Below are positions 23,082-33,667 of a DNA stretch of 64,000 bases, piece by piece. The notes under the pieces were generated by a model. The model saw only the letters and a list, made by a program, of their open reading frames with translations. It did no database searches and was not told the DNA's origin. Origin of the DNA: CAVXDY01 sp963760715 (lineage in GTDB: Bacteria; Actinomycetota; Thermoleophilia; Miltoncostaeales; Miltoncostaeaceae). Location: assembly GCA_963760715.1 (NCBI GenBank), contig CAVXDY010000003.1, positions 744,001 to 808,000 on the forward strand. The letters run 5' to 3'. Numbering within the stretch: position 1 is the first letter of the stretch; each line of letters opens with the position of its first letter. The position numbers were made by a program, and so were the translations under genes.

Positions 23082-24102
23082 AGATCATCTTCCCGGACGG
23101 GCTCTGCAGGACGCTCGTCACCTCGACGGTCACCTCCCGCCCCACCGCCGCGCGGCCGCCCTCGACCACGATCATCGTTCCGTCCGGGAGGTAGCCGACG
23201 CCCTGGTCGTACTCGCGGCCCTCGCGGATGATCTTCACCTGGAGGGGCTCGCCGGGCAGGACGGCGGGCTTGAGGGCGTTCGCCAGCTCGTTGACGTTCA
23301 GCACCTCGATCCCCTGGATCTGGGCGACCTTGTTGAGGTTGTAGTCGGTCGTGACGATCGAGGCGCCCACGTCCTGCGCCATGCGGACCAGCTTGGAGTC
23401 GACCCCCTCCAGCTCGGGATAGTCGCCGCGGCGCACGGAGAACCCTCCGTTGGAGGCCGCCTTCAGCTCCTCCACGATCTCGAGGCCCCGCCGGCCGCGG
23501 GCGCGCTTGAGGCCGTCGGCCGAGTCGGCCACGCGCTGGAGCTCCTCGAGCACGAAGTCGGGCACCACGATCGCGCCCGAGAGGAACTTGGTGCGCAGCA
23601 CCTCGATCAGCCGCCCGTCGATGATCGCGCTGGTGTCGACGAGGCGGGTGGGGACGCCCTCCGCGCTCGGACGCGATCGGATGCCCACCAGGCGCAGGAT
23701 GTCCACGTGGCGGCGCGCCGCGATGCGGGTGAACATGTACGCCACCAGGAGCACGACCGGCAGCAGCAGGTACGGCCCGACGATGGGGAGCCGGGCCACG
23801 GCCACGCCGGCCAGCGCCGCGGCCACGAGGCCCACGACCAAGCCGAGCGCGCCCACCGTGAGCTCGGCCGCCGAGCGCCGGTCGGAGGCGCGGTCGATGG
23901 CGCCCACCCGGTCGCGCAGGAAACGCCCGACGACGCCGCCCAGCAGCCAGCCCACCAGCCCCCCGGCGATCGTCATCGCCGCCCGGGCCGCGTAGGTCCA
24001 CGGCGAGTCGAGCCAGTCCTCGACGGGCAGCGACGCGGCGCCCTGGTAGGCCCCGAGACCGCAGAGCAGCGCGAGGACCACCCGGCTGACCAGGATCAGC
24101 AC
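23053..24102 (-). CDS. membrane PIN-TRAM domain nuclease-like protein (YacL type)
   Basis: A 349-residue protein. About four N-terminal membrane helices (residues 1-130) precede a PIN domain with RLVDTSAIIDGRLIEVL (first acidic residue), VVPDFVLEELQRVAD and GASIVTTDYNLNKVAQIQG. A C-terminal TRAM domain (EPLQVKIIREGREYDQGVGY to RAAVGREVTVEVTSV) follows. This is the architecture of Bacillus YacL and its actinobacterial counterparts, thought to be membrane-tied RNases. It occupies the YacL position between ispD and radA. GTG start at 24102. Confidence 0.92.
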   Translation of the reverse strand: MLILVSRVVLALLCGLGAYQGAASLPVEDWLDSPWTYAARAAMTIAGGLVGWLLGGVVGRFLRDRVGAIDRASDRRSAAELTVGALGLVVGLVAAALAGVAVARLPIVGPYLLLPVVLLVAYMFTRIAARRHVDILRLVGIRSRPSAEGVPTRLVDTSAIIDGRLIEVLRTKFLSGAIVVPDFVLEELQRVADSADGLKRARGRRGLEIVEELKAASNGGFSVRRGDYPELEGVDSKLVRMAQDVGASIVTTDYNLNKVAQIQGIEVLNVNELANALKPAVLPGEPLQVKIIREGREYDQGVGYLPDGTMIVVEGGRAAVGREVTVEVTSVLQSPSGKMIFTKLPENPG

Positions 24103-24220
24103 CGCGTGGTCCCCTCAGGCTCCGGCATCACTCGACGCACCCCCGAAATCCTTTTCCTTCTCGTCTCACTCACGGCTGCGCCCCGTCGATGATGCCCTGA
24201 AACGCCGCTCTGCTGGCCCC

Positions 24221-24769
24221 CTAGTCCACGAGCGCCTCGGCACCGCGAGCGGCGGTCGCCGATCCCTCGTCGGGAGCCCGGCCGCGGCCGATGTCCTCGA
24301 GGAGGTTCTCCAGGAAGTCGATCGCCTCCTGCTCCTCCATGTCGCGCGCGTACATCAGCTCGCTGGCGAGGATCTTCTTGGCCCGCCCGAACATCTGCTT
24401 CTCGCCGGTCGAGAGCCCCTTGTCGAGGTCCCGGATCGACAGGTTCCGGACGACCTCGGCGAGCTCGAAGATGTCGCCGGTCTTGATCTTGTCGCGGTTG
24501 TGCTTGAAACGGCGGTTCCAGTTCTTCGGCATCTGCGTGCCGTCGTCGCGCAGGACCGCGAGCACCTCGTCGACCGTCTCCTCCCCGATCACCTTCCGGA
24601 GCCCCGCCTTGTCCGCGTTCTCGGTCGGCACCATCACGGTCATGTCGTTGTAGAGGATCTGGATCGTGAGGTACTCGCGCTTCTGACCCAGGATCTCCTT
24701 CTGCTCCTTCTTGACGATCTTGCCTGCGCCGTGATGCGGGTAGACGACCTTGTCGCCGATCTCGTACAA
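24221..24769 (-). CDS. carD: CarD-family RNA polymerase-binding transcription regulator
   Basis: CarD binds RNA polymerase beta and stabilises open complexes at rRNA and housekeeping promoters. The start is best placed at TTG 24769, which has AGGGGGAG four bases upstream and gives YEIGDKVVYPHHGAGKIVKK, the standard N-terminus. The RNAP-interaction domain (about 1-60, ending NDMTVMVPTENAD) is followed by a helical DNA-binding part including WNRRFKHNRDKIKTGD and LASELMYARDMEEQEAIDFL. 182 residues. In the raw sequence it reads open into radA because of the frameshift there. Confidence 0.93.
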   Translation of the reverse strand: MYEIGDKVVYPHHGAGKIVKKEQKEILGQKREYLTIQILYNDMTVMVPTENADKAGLRKVIGEETVDEVLAVLRDDGTQMPKNWNRRFKHNRDKIKTGDIFELAEVVRNLSIRDLDKGLSTGEKQMFGRAKKILASELMYARDMEEQEAIDFLENLLEDIGRGRAPDEGSATAARGAEALVD

Positions 24770-24810
24770 CCGCTCCCCCTCGCTCGTGATGGACAGGACC
24801 TCTCCCTCCC

Positions 24811-26188
24811 CTACCGGGAGAACGCGGCCGCAAGGGCCTCGCGCACATCGGGGACGGGGCTGAGCACCCCGGGAACGACCGCCTGTGGATCCGCGCGGCC
24901 CCTCGGCCGGCGGCATGATCGCGATCTCCATTCCGTGCGAGGCCGCCGCGGCGAGGCGGCGGGCCCCGTGACCCACCGGGCGCACCGCGCCCGTGAGGCC
25001 GAGCTCTCCGAACGCCACCGTGCCCCGCGGCAGCGGGACGCCCCGGTGGGCGCTCGCCACGGCCAGGGCCATCGCCAGGTCGGCGGCCGGGTCGAGGGCG
25101 CGGGCGCCGCCCGCGACGCTCACGAAGACGTCCGCGTCGCCGAGCCGCAGCCCGGCATGCCGTGACAGCACGGCGATGACCTGGGCCAGCCGCGTGCGAT
25201 CGACCCCGATGGCCACGCGCCGCGGCGGCACCAGCTCGGTCGGGCCCACCAGGGCCTGGACCTCCACCAGCAGCGCCCGGCTCCCCTCGATGACGGGGAA
25301 GACGCAGGAGCCCACCCGCTCGCCGGCCTCGGCAAGGTAGAGGCGGGTGGGGTCGTCCACCGACACGAGCCCGGTGGGCCGCATCTCGAGCAGCCCGGTC
25401 TCGTTGGTCGACCCGAAGCGGTTCTTGGTGGCGCGCAGCACGCGGTGCGCGCGCAGGTCGTCGCCCTCGAACGAGAGCACGCAGTCGACCAGGTGCTCCA
25501 GCGTCCGCGGGCCGGCGAGGCCGCCGTCCTTGGTCACCTGGCCGACCAGCAGGATCGTGACGCCGCGCTCCTTGGCCGTGCGCATGAGCTCCACGGTGAC
25601 CTGGCGGACCTGGTTGGACGCGCCCGGCACCCCGTCGAGGGCGTCCGAGTGGAGCGTCTGCACCGAGTCGATCGCGCACAGGACCGGCTGGTGCGCCTCG
25701 ATCGCCGCGAGCACCGACTCGAGCCGGGTCTCGGCCAGCACCTGCACCTGCCCGCAGTCGCAGTCGAGCCGCTCGGCGCGCCCGCGCACCTGCAGCGGCG
25801 ACTCCTCACCGGTGACCAGCATCACGCGGCCCCCGCCCGACGCCTCCGCGCCGGCCAGGCTCGCCAGCGCCTGGAGCACCAGGGTGCTCTTGCCGATGCC
25901 GGGCTCGCCGCCGATCAGCACCAGGGACCCCGGTACCAGGCCTCCGCCCAGCACCCGGTCGAGCTCGGCGATGCCCGTCTCCATGCGCTCGAGCGGCCCC
26001 TCGACGAGGTCCGCGAGACGGGTGACCTCGGGCACCGGAGCGAGCACGCCGCGCCGGGGACCGGCGGGCGCCGCCTCCTCGGCGACCGTGCCCCACTCAC
26101 CGCAGGCCGCGCAGCGCCCGACCCAGCGTGGGGCCTGCTGTCCGCAGGCCCCACACGAATACACCACTCGGGCGCGCGTCTGCGCCAC
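24811..26188 (-). CDS. radA: DNA repair protein RadA, frameshifted near the C-terminus
   Basis: RecA-like branch-migration helicase. In order: four-Cys zinc finger (CGACGQQAPRWVGRCAAC), Walker A GGEPGIGKSTL, the RadA-specific KNRFGSTNE, and a Lon-like domain with SVAGGARALDPAADLAMALA. After IAIMPPAEGPRG the frame is wrong and would run on into carD. Skipping one base near 24888-24905 restores DPQAVVPGVLSPVPDVREAL and then AAAFSR with TAG at 24811-24813, a normal RadA end. The span is 3n+1 bases, fitting one extra base. GTG start at 26188, 20 bases after clpC. Confidence 0.9.
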
Positions 26189-26208
26189 GCCGGATCCTCG
26201 ACCTCGGA

Positions 26209-28728
26209 TCAGGACTCGCTGCTGGTGGAGGGCGGCTCCTCGGGCGTTCCGCCGGCGGTGGCCCCGACGGCCTCGGGCTCGGGCTCGGCCTCCTGGGTGA
26301 TGAGCTTCATCTCGTCGCCGTCCCGGTCGAGCGTGACGGTGCTGCCGTCCGAGAAGTCCCCGGAGAGGAGCTTGTCCGACAGCGGGTCCTCGATCAGGCG
26401 CTGGATCGCCCGGCGCAGCGGCCGCGCCCCCATCGTGGGGTCGTAGCCCTGCTCCACCAGGAGCTCCTTGGCGTCGTCGGTGAGCCGCAGCGCCAGGCCG
26501 TGCTCCTTCATCTGGTTCTGCAGCCGCACCAGCAGGAGGTCGACGATCTCGGTGATCTCCTCCTTGGTGAGCTTGTGGAAGACGATCACCTCGTCGATCC
26601 GGTTGAGCAGCTCCGGCCGGAAGACGCGCTTCAGCTCGCCCATGATCCGCGACTTCATGTCGTCGTAGGAGAGCCCGCCCTCCTCGGCCACCGAGAATCC
26701 CAGCGGCGTGTTGCGCGAGATGGTCGCGGCGCCGATGTTGGAGGTCATGATCAGGATCGCGTTGCGGAAGTCCACCGAACGGCCCTGGGCGTCGGTGAGG
26801 CGCCCGTCCTCCAGGATCTGCAGGAGGATGTTGAAGACCTCGGGGTGAGCCTTCTCGACCTCGTCGAGCAGGATCACCGAGTACGGCTTGCGGCGGACCT
26901 GCTCGGTGAGCTGGCCGCCCTCGTCGTAGCCGATGTATCCCGGAGGCGAGCCGACCAGGCGCGAGACCGCGTGCTTCTCCATGTACTCGGACATGTCGAC
27001 CTGGATCAGCGCGCTCTCGTCGCCGAACAGGAACTCCGCGAGGGTGCGCGCCAGCTCGGTCTTCCCGACGCCCGACGGGCCCAGGAAGATGAACGAGCCG
27101 GAGGGCCGCTTCGGGTCCTTGATGCCCGCGCGGGCGCGCCGGATCGCCCGGGAGACGGCCGCGATGGCCTGCTCCTGCCCGATGACCCGCTTGTGGAGCT
27201 CCTCCTCCATGCGCAGCAGCTTCTGCGTCTCGGCCTCGGTGAGCTTGAACACCGGGATGCCGGTCCACATCGAGACGATGTCGGCGATCTCCTCCTCGCC
27301 GATGGAGGCCCGGGGGCCGCCCTCGTCGCTCTTCCACTGCTCCTCGAGCTCGCGCTTCTTGTTCGTGAGGCGCCGCTCCTTGTCGCGCAGGTTCGCGGCC
27401 TTCTCGAACTCCTGCGCCTCGATGGCCGCCTCCTTCTCCTTGCGGACCTGGTCGATCTCCTCCTCGAGCTCGCGGTACGTCGGCGGCGCGGTCATGGTCC
27501 TGATGCGCATGCGCGACGACGCCTCGTCGATGAGGTCGATGGCCTTGTCCGGCAGGAAGCGGTCGGAGATGTAGCGGTCGGCGAGGTTGGCCGCGGCGGC
27601 CAGCGCCTCGTCGGTGATGGTGACGCGGTGGTGGGCCTCGTACCGGTCGCGGAGACCGCGCAGGATCTGCTCGGTCTCCTCCTGGCTGGGCTCGTCCACG
27701 TTGATCTTCTGGAAGCGCCGCTCGAGCGCCGAGTCGCGCTCCAGGTACTTGCGGTACTCGTCCAGCGTCGTGGCGCCGACGGTCTGCAGCTCGCCGCGCG
27801 CGAGGGCCGGCTTGAGGATGGACGCCGCGTCGATCGCGCCCTCGGCCGCGCCCGCGCCGACGAGATTGTGCAGCTCGTCGATGAACAGGATGATGTCGCC
27901 GCGCTGGGTGATCTCCTTCATCACCTTCTTCAGGCGCTCCTCGAACTCGCCGCGGTACTTCGAGCCGGCCACCAGGGCGGCCAGGTCGAGGGTGTAGATC
28001 TGCTTGTTGCGCAGAAGCTCCGGGACCTCGTTGCTCGAGATGCGCTGCGCCAGGCCCTCGATGACGGCCGTCTTGCCCACGCCGGGCTCGCCGATCAGGA
28101 CCGGGTTGTTCTTGGTCCGGCGCGAGAGGATCTGCATGACCCGCTCGATCTCGTTCTGGCGACCGACAACCGGGTCGAGCTTGCCCTCCGCCGCGAGCTT
28201 GGTGAGGTTGCGGCCGAACTGGTCGAGCAGCTTGCTCGACTTCTTGTCGCCGGTCTGGCTGGACGTGCCGCCCTGCCCCTGCTGGCGGCGGCCGGGACCC
28301 GAGAGCATCCGGATGATCTCGTTCCGGATCTTCTCCGAGTCCGCGTCGAAGTCGGCCAGGATGCGGGCGGCGACGCCCTCGTTCTCGCGCACCAGCCCGA
28401 GCAGGATGTGCTCGGTGCCGATGTAGTTGTGGCCCAGCGAGAGCGCCTCGCGGAGGGCCAGCTCCAGCACCTTCTTGGCGCGGGGGGTGAAGGGGATCTG
28501 GCCGGAGGTGACCTCCTCGCCGGAGCCCACGATGCGGATGACCTGCGCCCGCACCTCCTCGACCGTGATCTCGAGTCCCTCGAGCACGCGGGCCGCCAGG
28601 CCCTCCTCCTCACGCAGGAGACCGAGGAGGATGTGCTCGGTGCCGATGTAGTTGTGCTTGAGGGTGCGCGCCTCTTCCTGGGCCAGGACGACGACCTGGC
28701 GCGCGCGCTCCGTGAAACGTTCGAACAT
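26209..28728 (-). CDS. clpC: ATP-dependent Clp protease ATP-binding subunit ClpC
   Basis: Hsp100 unfoldase that feeds ClpP; 839 residues. Two N-terminal Clp repeats begin MFERFTERARQVVVLAQEEA and TPRAKKVLELALREALSLGH. The first AAA+ domain has GEPGVGKTAV (about residue 215), then a UVR motif (KEAAIEAQEFEKAANLRDKE) in the middle helical domain. The second AAA+ has LGPSGVGKTELAR. The ClpP-docking loop LGF is present in NTPLGFSVAEEG. No ctsR, mcsA or mcsB gene precedes it, unlike Bacillus. Confidence 0.97.
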   Translation of the reverse strand: MFERFTERARQVVVLAQEEARTLKHNYIGTEHILLGLLREEEGLAARVLEGLEITVEEVRAQVIRIVGSGEEVTSGQIPFTPRAKKVLELALREALSLGHNYIGTEHILLGLVRENEGVAARILADFDADSEKIRNEIIRMLSGPGRRQQGQGGTSSQTGDKKSSKLLDQFGRNLTKLAAEGKLDPVVGRQNEIERVMQILSRRTKNNPVLIGEPGVGKTAVIEGLAQRISSNEVPELLRNKQIYTLDLAALVAGSKYRGEFEERLKKVMKEITQRGDIILFIDELHNLVGAGAAEGAIDAASILKPALARGELQTVGATTLDEYRKYLERDSALERRFQKINVDEPSQEETEQILRGLRDRYEAHHRVTITDEALAAAANLADRYISDRFLPDKAIDLIDEASSRMRIRTMTAPPTYRELEEEIDQVRKEKEAAIEAQEFEKAANLRDKERRLTNKKRELEEQWKSDEGGPRASIGEEEIADIVSMWTGIPVFKLTEAETQKLLRMEEELHKRVIGQEQAIAAVSRAIRRARAGIKDPKRPSGSFIFLGPSGVGKTELARTLAEFLFGDESALIQVDMSEYMEKHAVSRLVGSPPGYIGYDEGGQLTEQVRRKPYSVILLDEVEKAHPEVFNILLQILEDGRLTDAQGRSVDFRNAILIMTSNIGAATISRNTPLGFSVAEEGGLSYDDMKSRIMGELKRVFRPELLNRIDEVIVFHKLTKEEITEIVDLLLVRLQNQMKEHGLALRLTDDAKELLVEQGYDPTMGARPLRRAIQRLIEDPLSDKLLSGDFSDGSTVTLDRDGDEMKLITQEAEPEPEAVGATAGGTPEEPPSTSSES

Positions 28729-29059
28729 CGGGGATTCCCCTTCCTACTCGCCCGTTTCCGGAGACGCGAAGATCGCGCCGGCAGAACCTGCCAGGCGTTG
28801 GAGAGTGCGGGACGTCGAGGTGCAGGACGCGCGGAGAGCGCTTGCGGAGGGCGCTTCCACGGTTGAAGACGACGGGCTCGTGAGTCGCTTGCTGATGGCG
28901 GATTCTAGCACGGGCCCCTCCGCCGGCCCGGGGGGCGGCGAATGGGTGTCAGGGGCGTGGCGACGGGTGCCGGGACCGCTCACCGCCCGATGATGACCGG
29001 CTCGCCGGACGCCCGCGGCACACCCGCACCCGCCGCCCTCGAGGGCGCCGGGCCCGCAG
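28729..29059. other. 331-base intergenic region upstream of clpC
   Basis: No convincing gene; a minus-strand open frame of 79 codons (28744-28983) has low-complexity Ser/Pro composition and no ribosome site. On the minus strand TAGAAT (about 28904-28909), roughly 175 bases before the clpC ATG, could be a -10 box, but no matching -35 was seen. No obvious CtsR- or HspR-type repeat was recognised. Confidence 0.4.
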
Positions 29060-29338
29060 CTAGTGGCGGACCTTGCGATCCTGGTCGGGATAGGCGAGCA
29101 GGCCCATGGTGCGGGCGCGCTTGACGGCCGTGGCCACGAGCGACTGCTGCCGCCGCGACAGGCCCGTGATGCGCCGTGAGCGGATCTTGCCCCGCTCGCT
29201 CACGAACCTCCGGAGCGACGGGTAGTTCTTCCAGTCGATCTCCTCGAGGCCGAGTTGCGGCCGCCGCTTCCGCTGGGCGGGCGCCCCGCCCTTGCGGCCC
29301 TTCGTCTTCGATCGTGCCCGGCCTCTCGGCTTCGCCAT
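29060..29338 (-). CDS. rpsR: 30S ribosomal protein S18, cysteine-free form
   Basis: Small-subunit protein of 92 residues. A long basic N-terminal extension (MAKPRGRARSKTKGRKGG) precedes the S18 core: IDWKNYPSLRRFVSERGKIR, SRRITGLSRRQQSLVATAVK, RARTMGLLAY. It has no Cys, so it is the zinc-independent (C-minus) type. S18 normally sits with rpsF, ssb and rplI; here it stands alone between clpC and lysS. It may be a second copy or the only one. Confidence 0.93.
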   Translation of the reverse strand: MAKPRGRARSKTKGRKGGAPAQRKRRPQLGLEEIDWKNYPSLRRFVSERGKIRSRRITGLSRRQQSLVATAVKRARTMGLLAYPDQDRKVRH

Positions 29339-29405
29339 GCGCTCCCTCGTTGCTCTCGCTTGCGCGCGGCCCGGGAATATAGCGCAGGGCGCCCGTCCCG
29401 GGCGG

Positions 29406-30856
29406 TCAGGTCCTCATGGCCGGGAAGAGGATGACCTCGCGGATGGTGTGCCGGTCGGTCAGCAGCATCACCAGGCGGTCGATGCCGAGGCCGAGGCCGC
29501 CGGTGGGCGGCATGCCGTGCTCGAGGGCGATGAGGAAGTCCTCGTCGGTGGGCGGCGCCTCGTCGTCGCCGGCCTCGCGGTCGGCGACCGCCATGGCGAA
29601 GCGCTCCCGCTGGTCGTCGGGGTCGTTGAGCTCGGTGAACGCGTTGGCGATCTCCATCCCGCCGGCGAAGGCCTCGAACCGCTCGACGATGCCGGGGTCG
29701 TCCGGGCTCGCGCTTCGCGAAGGGCGAGAGCTCCACCGGGTAGTCGTGGAGGATCGTGGGCTGGATCAGGGTCGGCTCGAGGGTCTGGGTCAGGAGCCCG
29801 TCGACGAGCTTCGCCCACGACGCGCCGTCGGGCGCGTCGAGGCCGGCCGCCCGCATGGCGGCGCGCAGGCCCGCCTCGCCGGCGTGCTCCCGCACGTCGA
29901 TGCCGCTCGCCTCGACCAGCGCCTGGCGGAGGTCGAGCCGCCGCCAGGGCGGCGCGAAGTCGATCTCGCCGCCCTTCCACGGGACCTTCGTGCCACCGGT
30001 TGCCTGCCGCGCGACGTAGGCCACGAGCTGCTCCAGCATCTCCATCACGTCCCGGTAGTCGGCGTAGGCCTCGTAGGTCTCGACCATCGTGAACTCGGGG
30101 TTGTGCTTGTGGCTCACCCCCTCGTTGCGGAAGTCCTTGCCCAGCTCGTAGACCCGCTCGAGGCCGCCCAACGATCAGGCGCTTCAGGTAGAGCTCGGTG
30201 GCGATGCGGAGGTAGAGGTCGCGGTCGAGCGCGTTGTGGTGGGTCATGAACGGCCGCGCGGCCGCGCCCCCGTACACCGGCTGGAGGATGGGGGTCTCGA
30301 CCTCCACGAAGCCGCGGTCGTCGAGGAACCGGCGCACCTCGGCGATGTCCCGCGAGCGGGTGACGAAGGCGTCGCGCACCTCGGCGTCGGCGATCAGGTC
30401 GAGGTAGCGGCGGCGGAAGCGCAGCTCCGGATCGCGCAGCCCGCCGTGCTTGTCCGGCGGGGGCCGCAGGGCCTTCGCGAGCAGCACGACCTCGTCCACG
30501 GCCACGCTCAGCTCGCCGCGGCGGGTCCGGGCCACGGTCCCGTCGGCCCCCACGATGTCCCCCAGGTCGAGGTCGAGGGTCGCCGCCATCCCCTCCTCGC
30601 CCAGGCGGTCGACGCTCGCCCAGAGCTGGATGCGCCCGCTGCGGTCGTCGAGGTCGAGGAAGGCCACCTTCCCCTGCCCCCGGCGGGCCGCCACCCGGCC
30701 GGCCACGCGCACGCGGGCGTCGCCCGCCTGCCCCGGCCCGAGCGCATCGTGGGCGGCCCGCACCGCGGCGATCTCCTCCCGCCCCTCGTAGCGGTGCGGG
30801 AACGGGTCCACGCCCCGCGCCCGCAGCGCCTCGGCCTTCGCCCGGCGCTCCGCCAC
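29406..30856 (-). CDS. lysS: lysyl-tRNA synthetase (class II) with two frameshifts
   Basis: The complete LysS sequence is present but spread over three frames. From GTG 30856 it reads VAERRAKAEALRARGVDPFP through the anticodon domain to ELYLKRLIVG; one extra base at about 30170 shifts it to GLERVYELGKDFRNEGVSHK (motif 2 FRNEG). A second extra base near 29709 shifts it to DDPGIVERFEAFAGGMEIAN and the motif 3 GLGLGIDRLVMLL. The span is 3n+2 bases. An in-frame CTG at 30907 overlapping the greA stop could be the true start. An essential enzyme, so sequence errors are likelier than decay. Confidence 0.9.
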
Positions 30857-30903
30857 CAGCGCCGCGAGCCCGCCCTCGGGCCCGGCGGCGTCGTCGTCCG
30901 GGC

Positions 30904-31392
30904 TCAGTGCTCCGCCGGGGACCGCGCGATCTTGACGATCTGGTACTCGAGCGCGCCGCGCGGCGCCGGGATGGTCACCTTCTCGCCCTTCTTGCGGCCG
31001 AGCAGGGCCTTGCCCACCGGGCTCTCGTTGGAGAGGCGGTCGTTCTTGGGGTCGGCCTCGGCCGATCCCACGATCGAGTAGTTGCGCGTGGCCTTGCTCT
31101 TGGTGTCCTTGAGGGTCACCCGGGCGCCGATCGAGACGGTCTCCGTCGAGACCTGCTCGGTGTCCACCACGCGGGCGTTGCGCAGCTTCTGCTCCAGCGA
31201 CTGGATGCGGTACTCGACCTGCGCCTGCTCGTTCTTGGCGTCGTCGTACTCCGAGTTCTCGGAGATGTCACCGAACTCGCGCGCCTCCTTGATGCGCTCG
31301 GCGACCTCGCGGCGCTTGGTCGTGGAGAGATACTCGATCTCTTCCTTGAGCTTGGTGTAGCCCTCTTCCGTGAGGATCACTTCGCGGTCCAT
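30904..31392 (-). CDS. greA: transcription elongation factor GreA
   Basis: Rescues backtracked RNA polymerase by stimulating transcript cleavage. 162 residues. The N-terminal coiled coil starts MDREVILTEEGYTKLKEEIE and carries the acidic tip EFGDISENSEYDDAKNEQAQ with the catalytic Asp and Glu. The C-terminal FKBP-like domain has GARVTLKDTKSKATRNYSIV, NDRLSNESPVGKALLGRKKG and DxVTIPAP-type strand. ATG at 31392. Immediately upstream of lysS. Confidence 0.97.
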   Translation of the reverse strand: MDREVILTEEGYTKLKEEIEYLSTTKRREVAERIKEAREFGDISENSEYDDAKNEQAQVEYRIQSLEQKLRNARVVDTEQVSTETVSIGARVTLKDTKSKATRNYSIVGSAEADPKNDRLSNESPVGKALLGRKKGEKVTIPAPRGALEYQIVKIARSPAEH

Positions 31393-31464
31393 CGGGGTGG
31401 GCTCCTTCCGTGTGGAGCGATCGCGCGGGGCGGCGGCGTAAGGTAGCCGCGCCTCCGGGGGGAT

Positions 31465-32519
31465 TCAAGCGGCGGCCGGGGCGGCGGCGAGCGACCTCAG
31501 GCGCGCGAGGGCGCCGTCCAGGGTCGGGGTGGTGAGCAGCGCCTCCAGCTCGCCGGTCGGCAGGTCGTGCCCGGCGAGATACCAGCCGTAGAACTTCCGC
31601 ATGTAACCGGTCGCCCGCGACTCGCCCAGGGCGAGCCGCACGTCGGCGGCGAAGGCGGTGATCTCGTCCACCACCTCGGCCATCTCGGGGCGGGGCCGCG
31701 CGACCCCGGCGAGGATGTCGCCGAAGGCCCAGGGATAGCCCAGGGCACCGCGCCCCACGGCCACGGCCGCGCACCCCGTGTCGTCCAGCACCCGGCGGGC
31801 GTCGCCCGGCGTGACGATGTCGCCGCTCGCGATGACCGGCACGTCCACCGCGGCCACGACCTCGGCGGTGAGGCGGTGATCGGCGCGGCCCTCGTACTCC
31901 TCGGCCGCGGCGCGGGGGTGGAAGCACAGCGCGGCGGCGCCGGCTGCCGCGAGGTGACGGGCGGTCTCGGCGGGCGTCGAGTCCTGGGGGGTCAGCCCGC
32001 GCCGCATCTTCACGGTCACCGGGATGTCCACGGCGCGGACCATCGCCGCCACCAGCCGCGAGGCCTCGCGGGGGTCGGCCAGCAGCGCCGCGCCGGCGCC
32101 GGTCTTGCAGATCTTGGGCACCGGGCAGCCCATGTTGATGTCGACCAGGTCGGCGCCCGCCGCCTCCACCGCACGGGCCGCCTCGGCCATGGCCCCGGCG
32201 TCGGCGCCGAAGACCTGCACGCCCACGGGGTGCTCGTCCGGCGCGATGGCGAGCATGCCCTGCGTCTTGCGGTTCTGGTAGCGGATGCCGAAGCTCGCGA
32301 TCATCTCCGACACCGCGAGGCCGGCGCCGTGGCGGCGCGACTGGCGGCGGAACGCCCAGTTGGCGATGCCGGCGAGGGGCGCCTGCACCAGGCGGTTCTC
32401 CAGCCGGAGGCCCGCGATCTCGAAGGGCTCCGCGATCGGCCCGGGCCGGTGCGACGCGGCCTCGTCCGCGAGGGCCGCGTCGGCGGCCCGCTCGACCAGG
32501 ATGGCGCGCATGCGCTTCT

Positions 32520-32523
<4 letters not shown>
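31465..32523 (-). CDS. dusB: tRNA-dihydrouridine synthase (DusB type)
   Basis: FMN-dependent TIM-barrel enzyme that reduces uridines in tRNA D-loops. 352 residues. Motifs: LVQAPLAGIANWAFRRQSRR near the start, DLVDINMGCPVPKICKTGAG with the catalytic Cys, PVTVKMRRGL, LCFHPRAAAEEYEGRADH, VIASGDIVTPGDARRVL and AVAVGRGALGYPWAF (phosphate-binding loop). GTG 32523 overlaps the coaX stop (GTGA); an in-frame ATG lies at 32511. Position specificity is inferred from family resemblance. Confidence 0.93.
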
Positions 32524-33316
<793 letters not shown>

Positions 33317-33317
<1 letters not shown>

Positions 33318-33637
33318 CAGACCGTCGAGTCGCTCGCCTCGACCGGCTCGACGCCCTTGAGGATCTCCACCGTCACGTCCTGCGTGGTGTAGATCTCGAC
33401 CTTCGGGATGATCCGCGAGGGCCGGTTCTTGTCCCACACCCACACGTCCTCCATCGTGATGTGGAAGAACGGGTACGAGGCCTGGGGCATGAAGTCCCGG
33501 TCGAAGTGATTGCAGAGGTACGTGGCCTCCTGCGTCAGCACGCAGTAGCGGAAGAGCGGGAAGACGTCCGCATATTCGCGCTTGAGACGCAGCTCAAGCT
33601 CCGCGTCGTATTCCTCGAGCTCATCGGTGTGGGACAT
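33317..33637 (-). CDS. DUF2469 family protein
   Basis: A 106-residue protein matching DUF2469, a family seen in actinobacteria. Typical segments are EEYDAELELRLKREYADVFP at the N-terminus, a middle YLCNHFDRDFM, FHITMEDVWVWDKNRPSRI and VEIYTTQDVTVEIL. No function is established. Its stop overlaps the coaX start, so it is translated in the same operon. Confidence 0.85.
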
Positions 33638-33667
33638 CGCGTGCTCCTTGGCGCGAGAGGCCGTCGA

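Noticed and set aside
28744..28983. Minus-strand ORF of 79 codons upstream of clpC
   Set aside because: Low-complexity Ser/Pro product, no ribosome site, no family resemblance.
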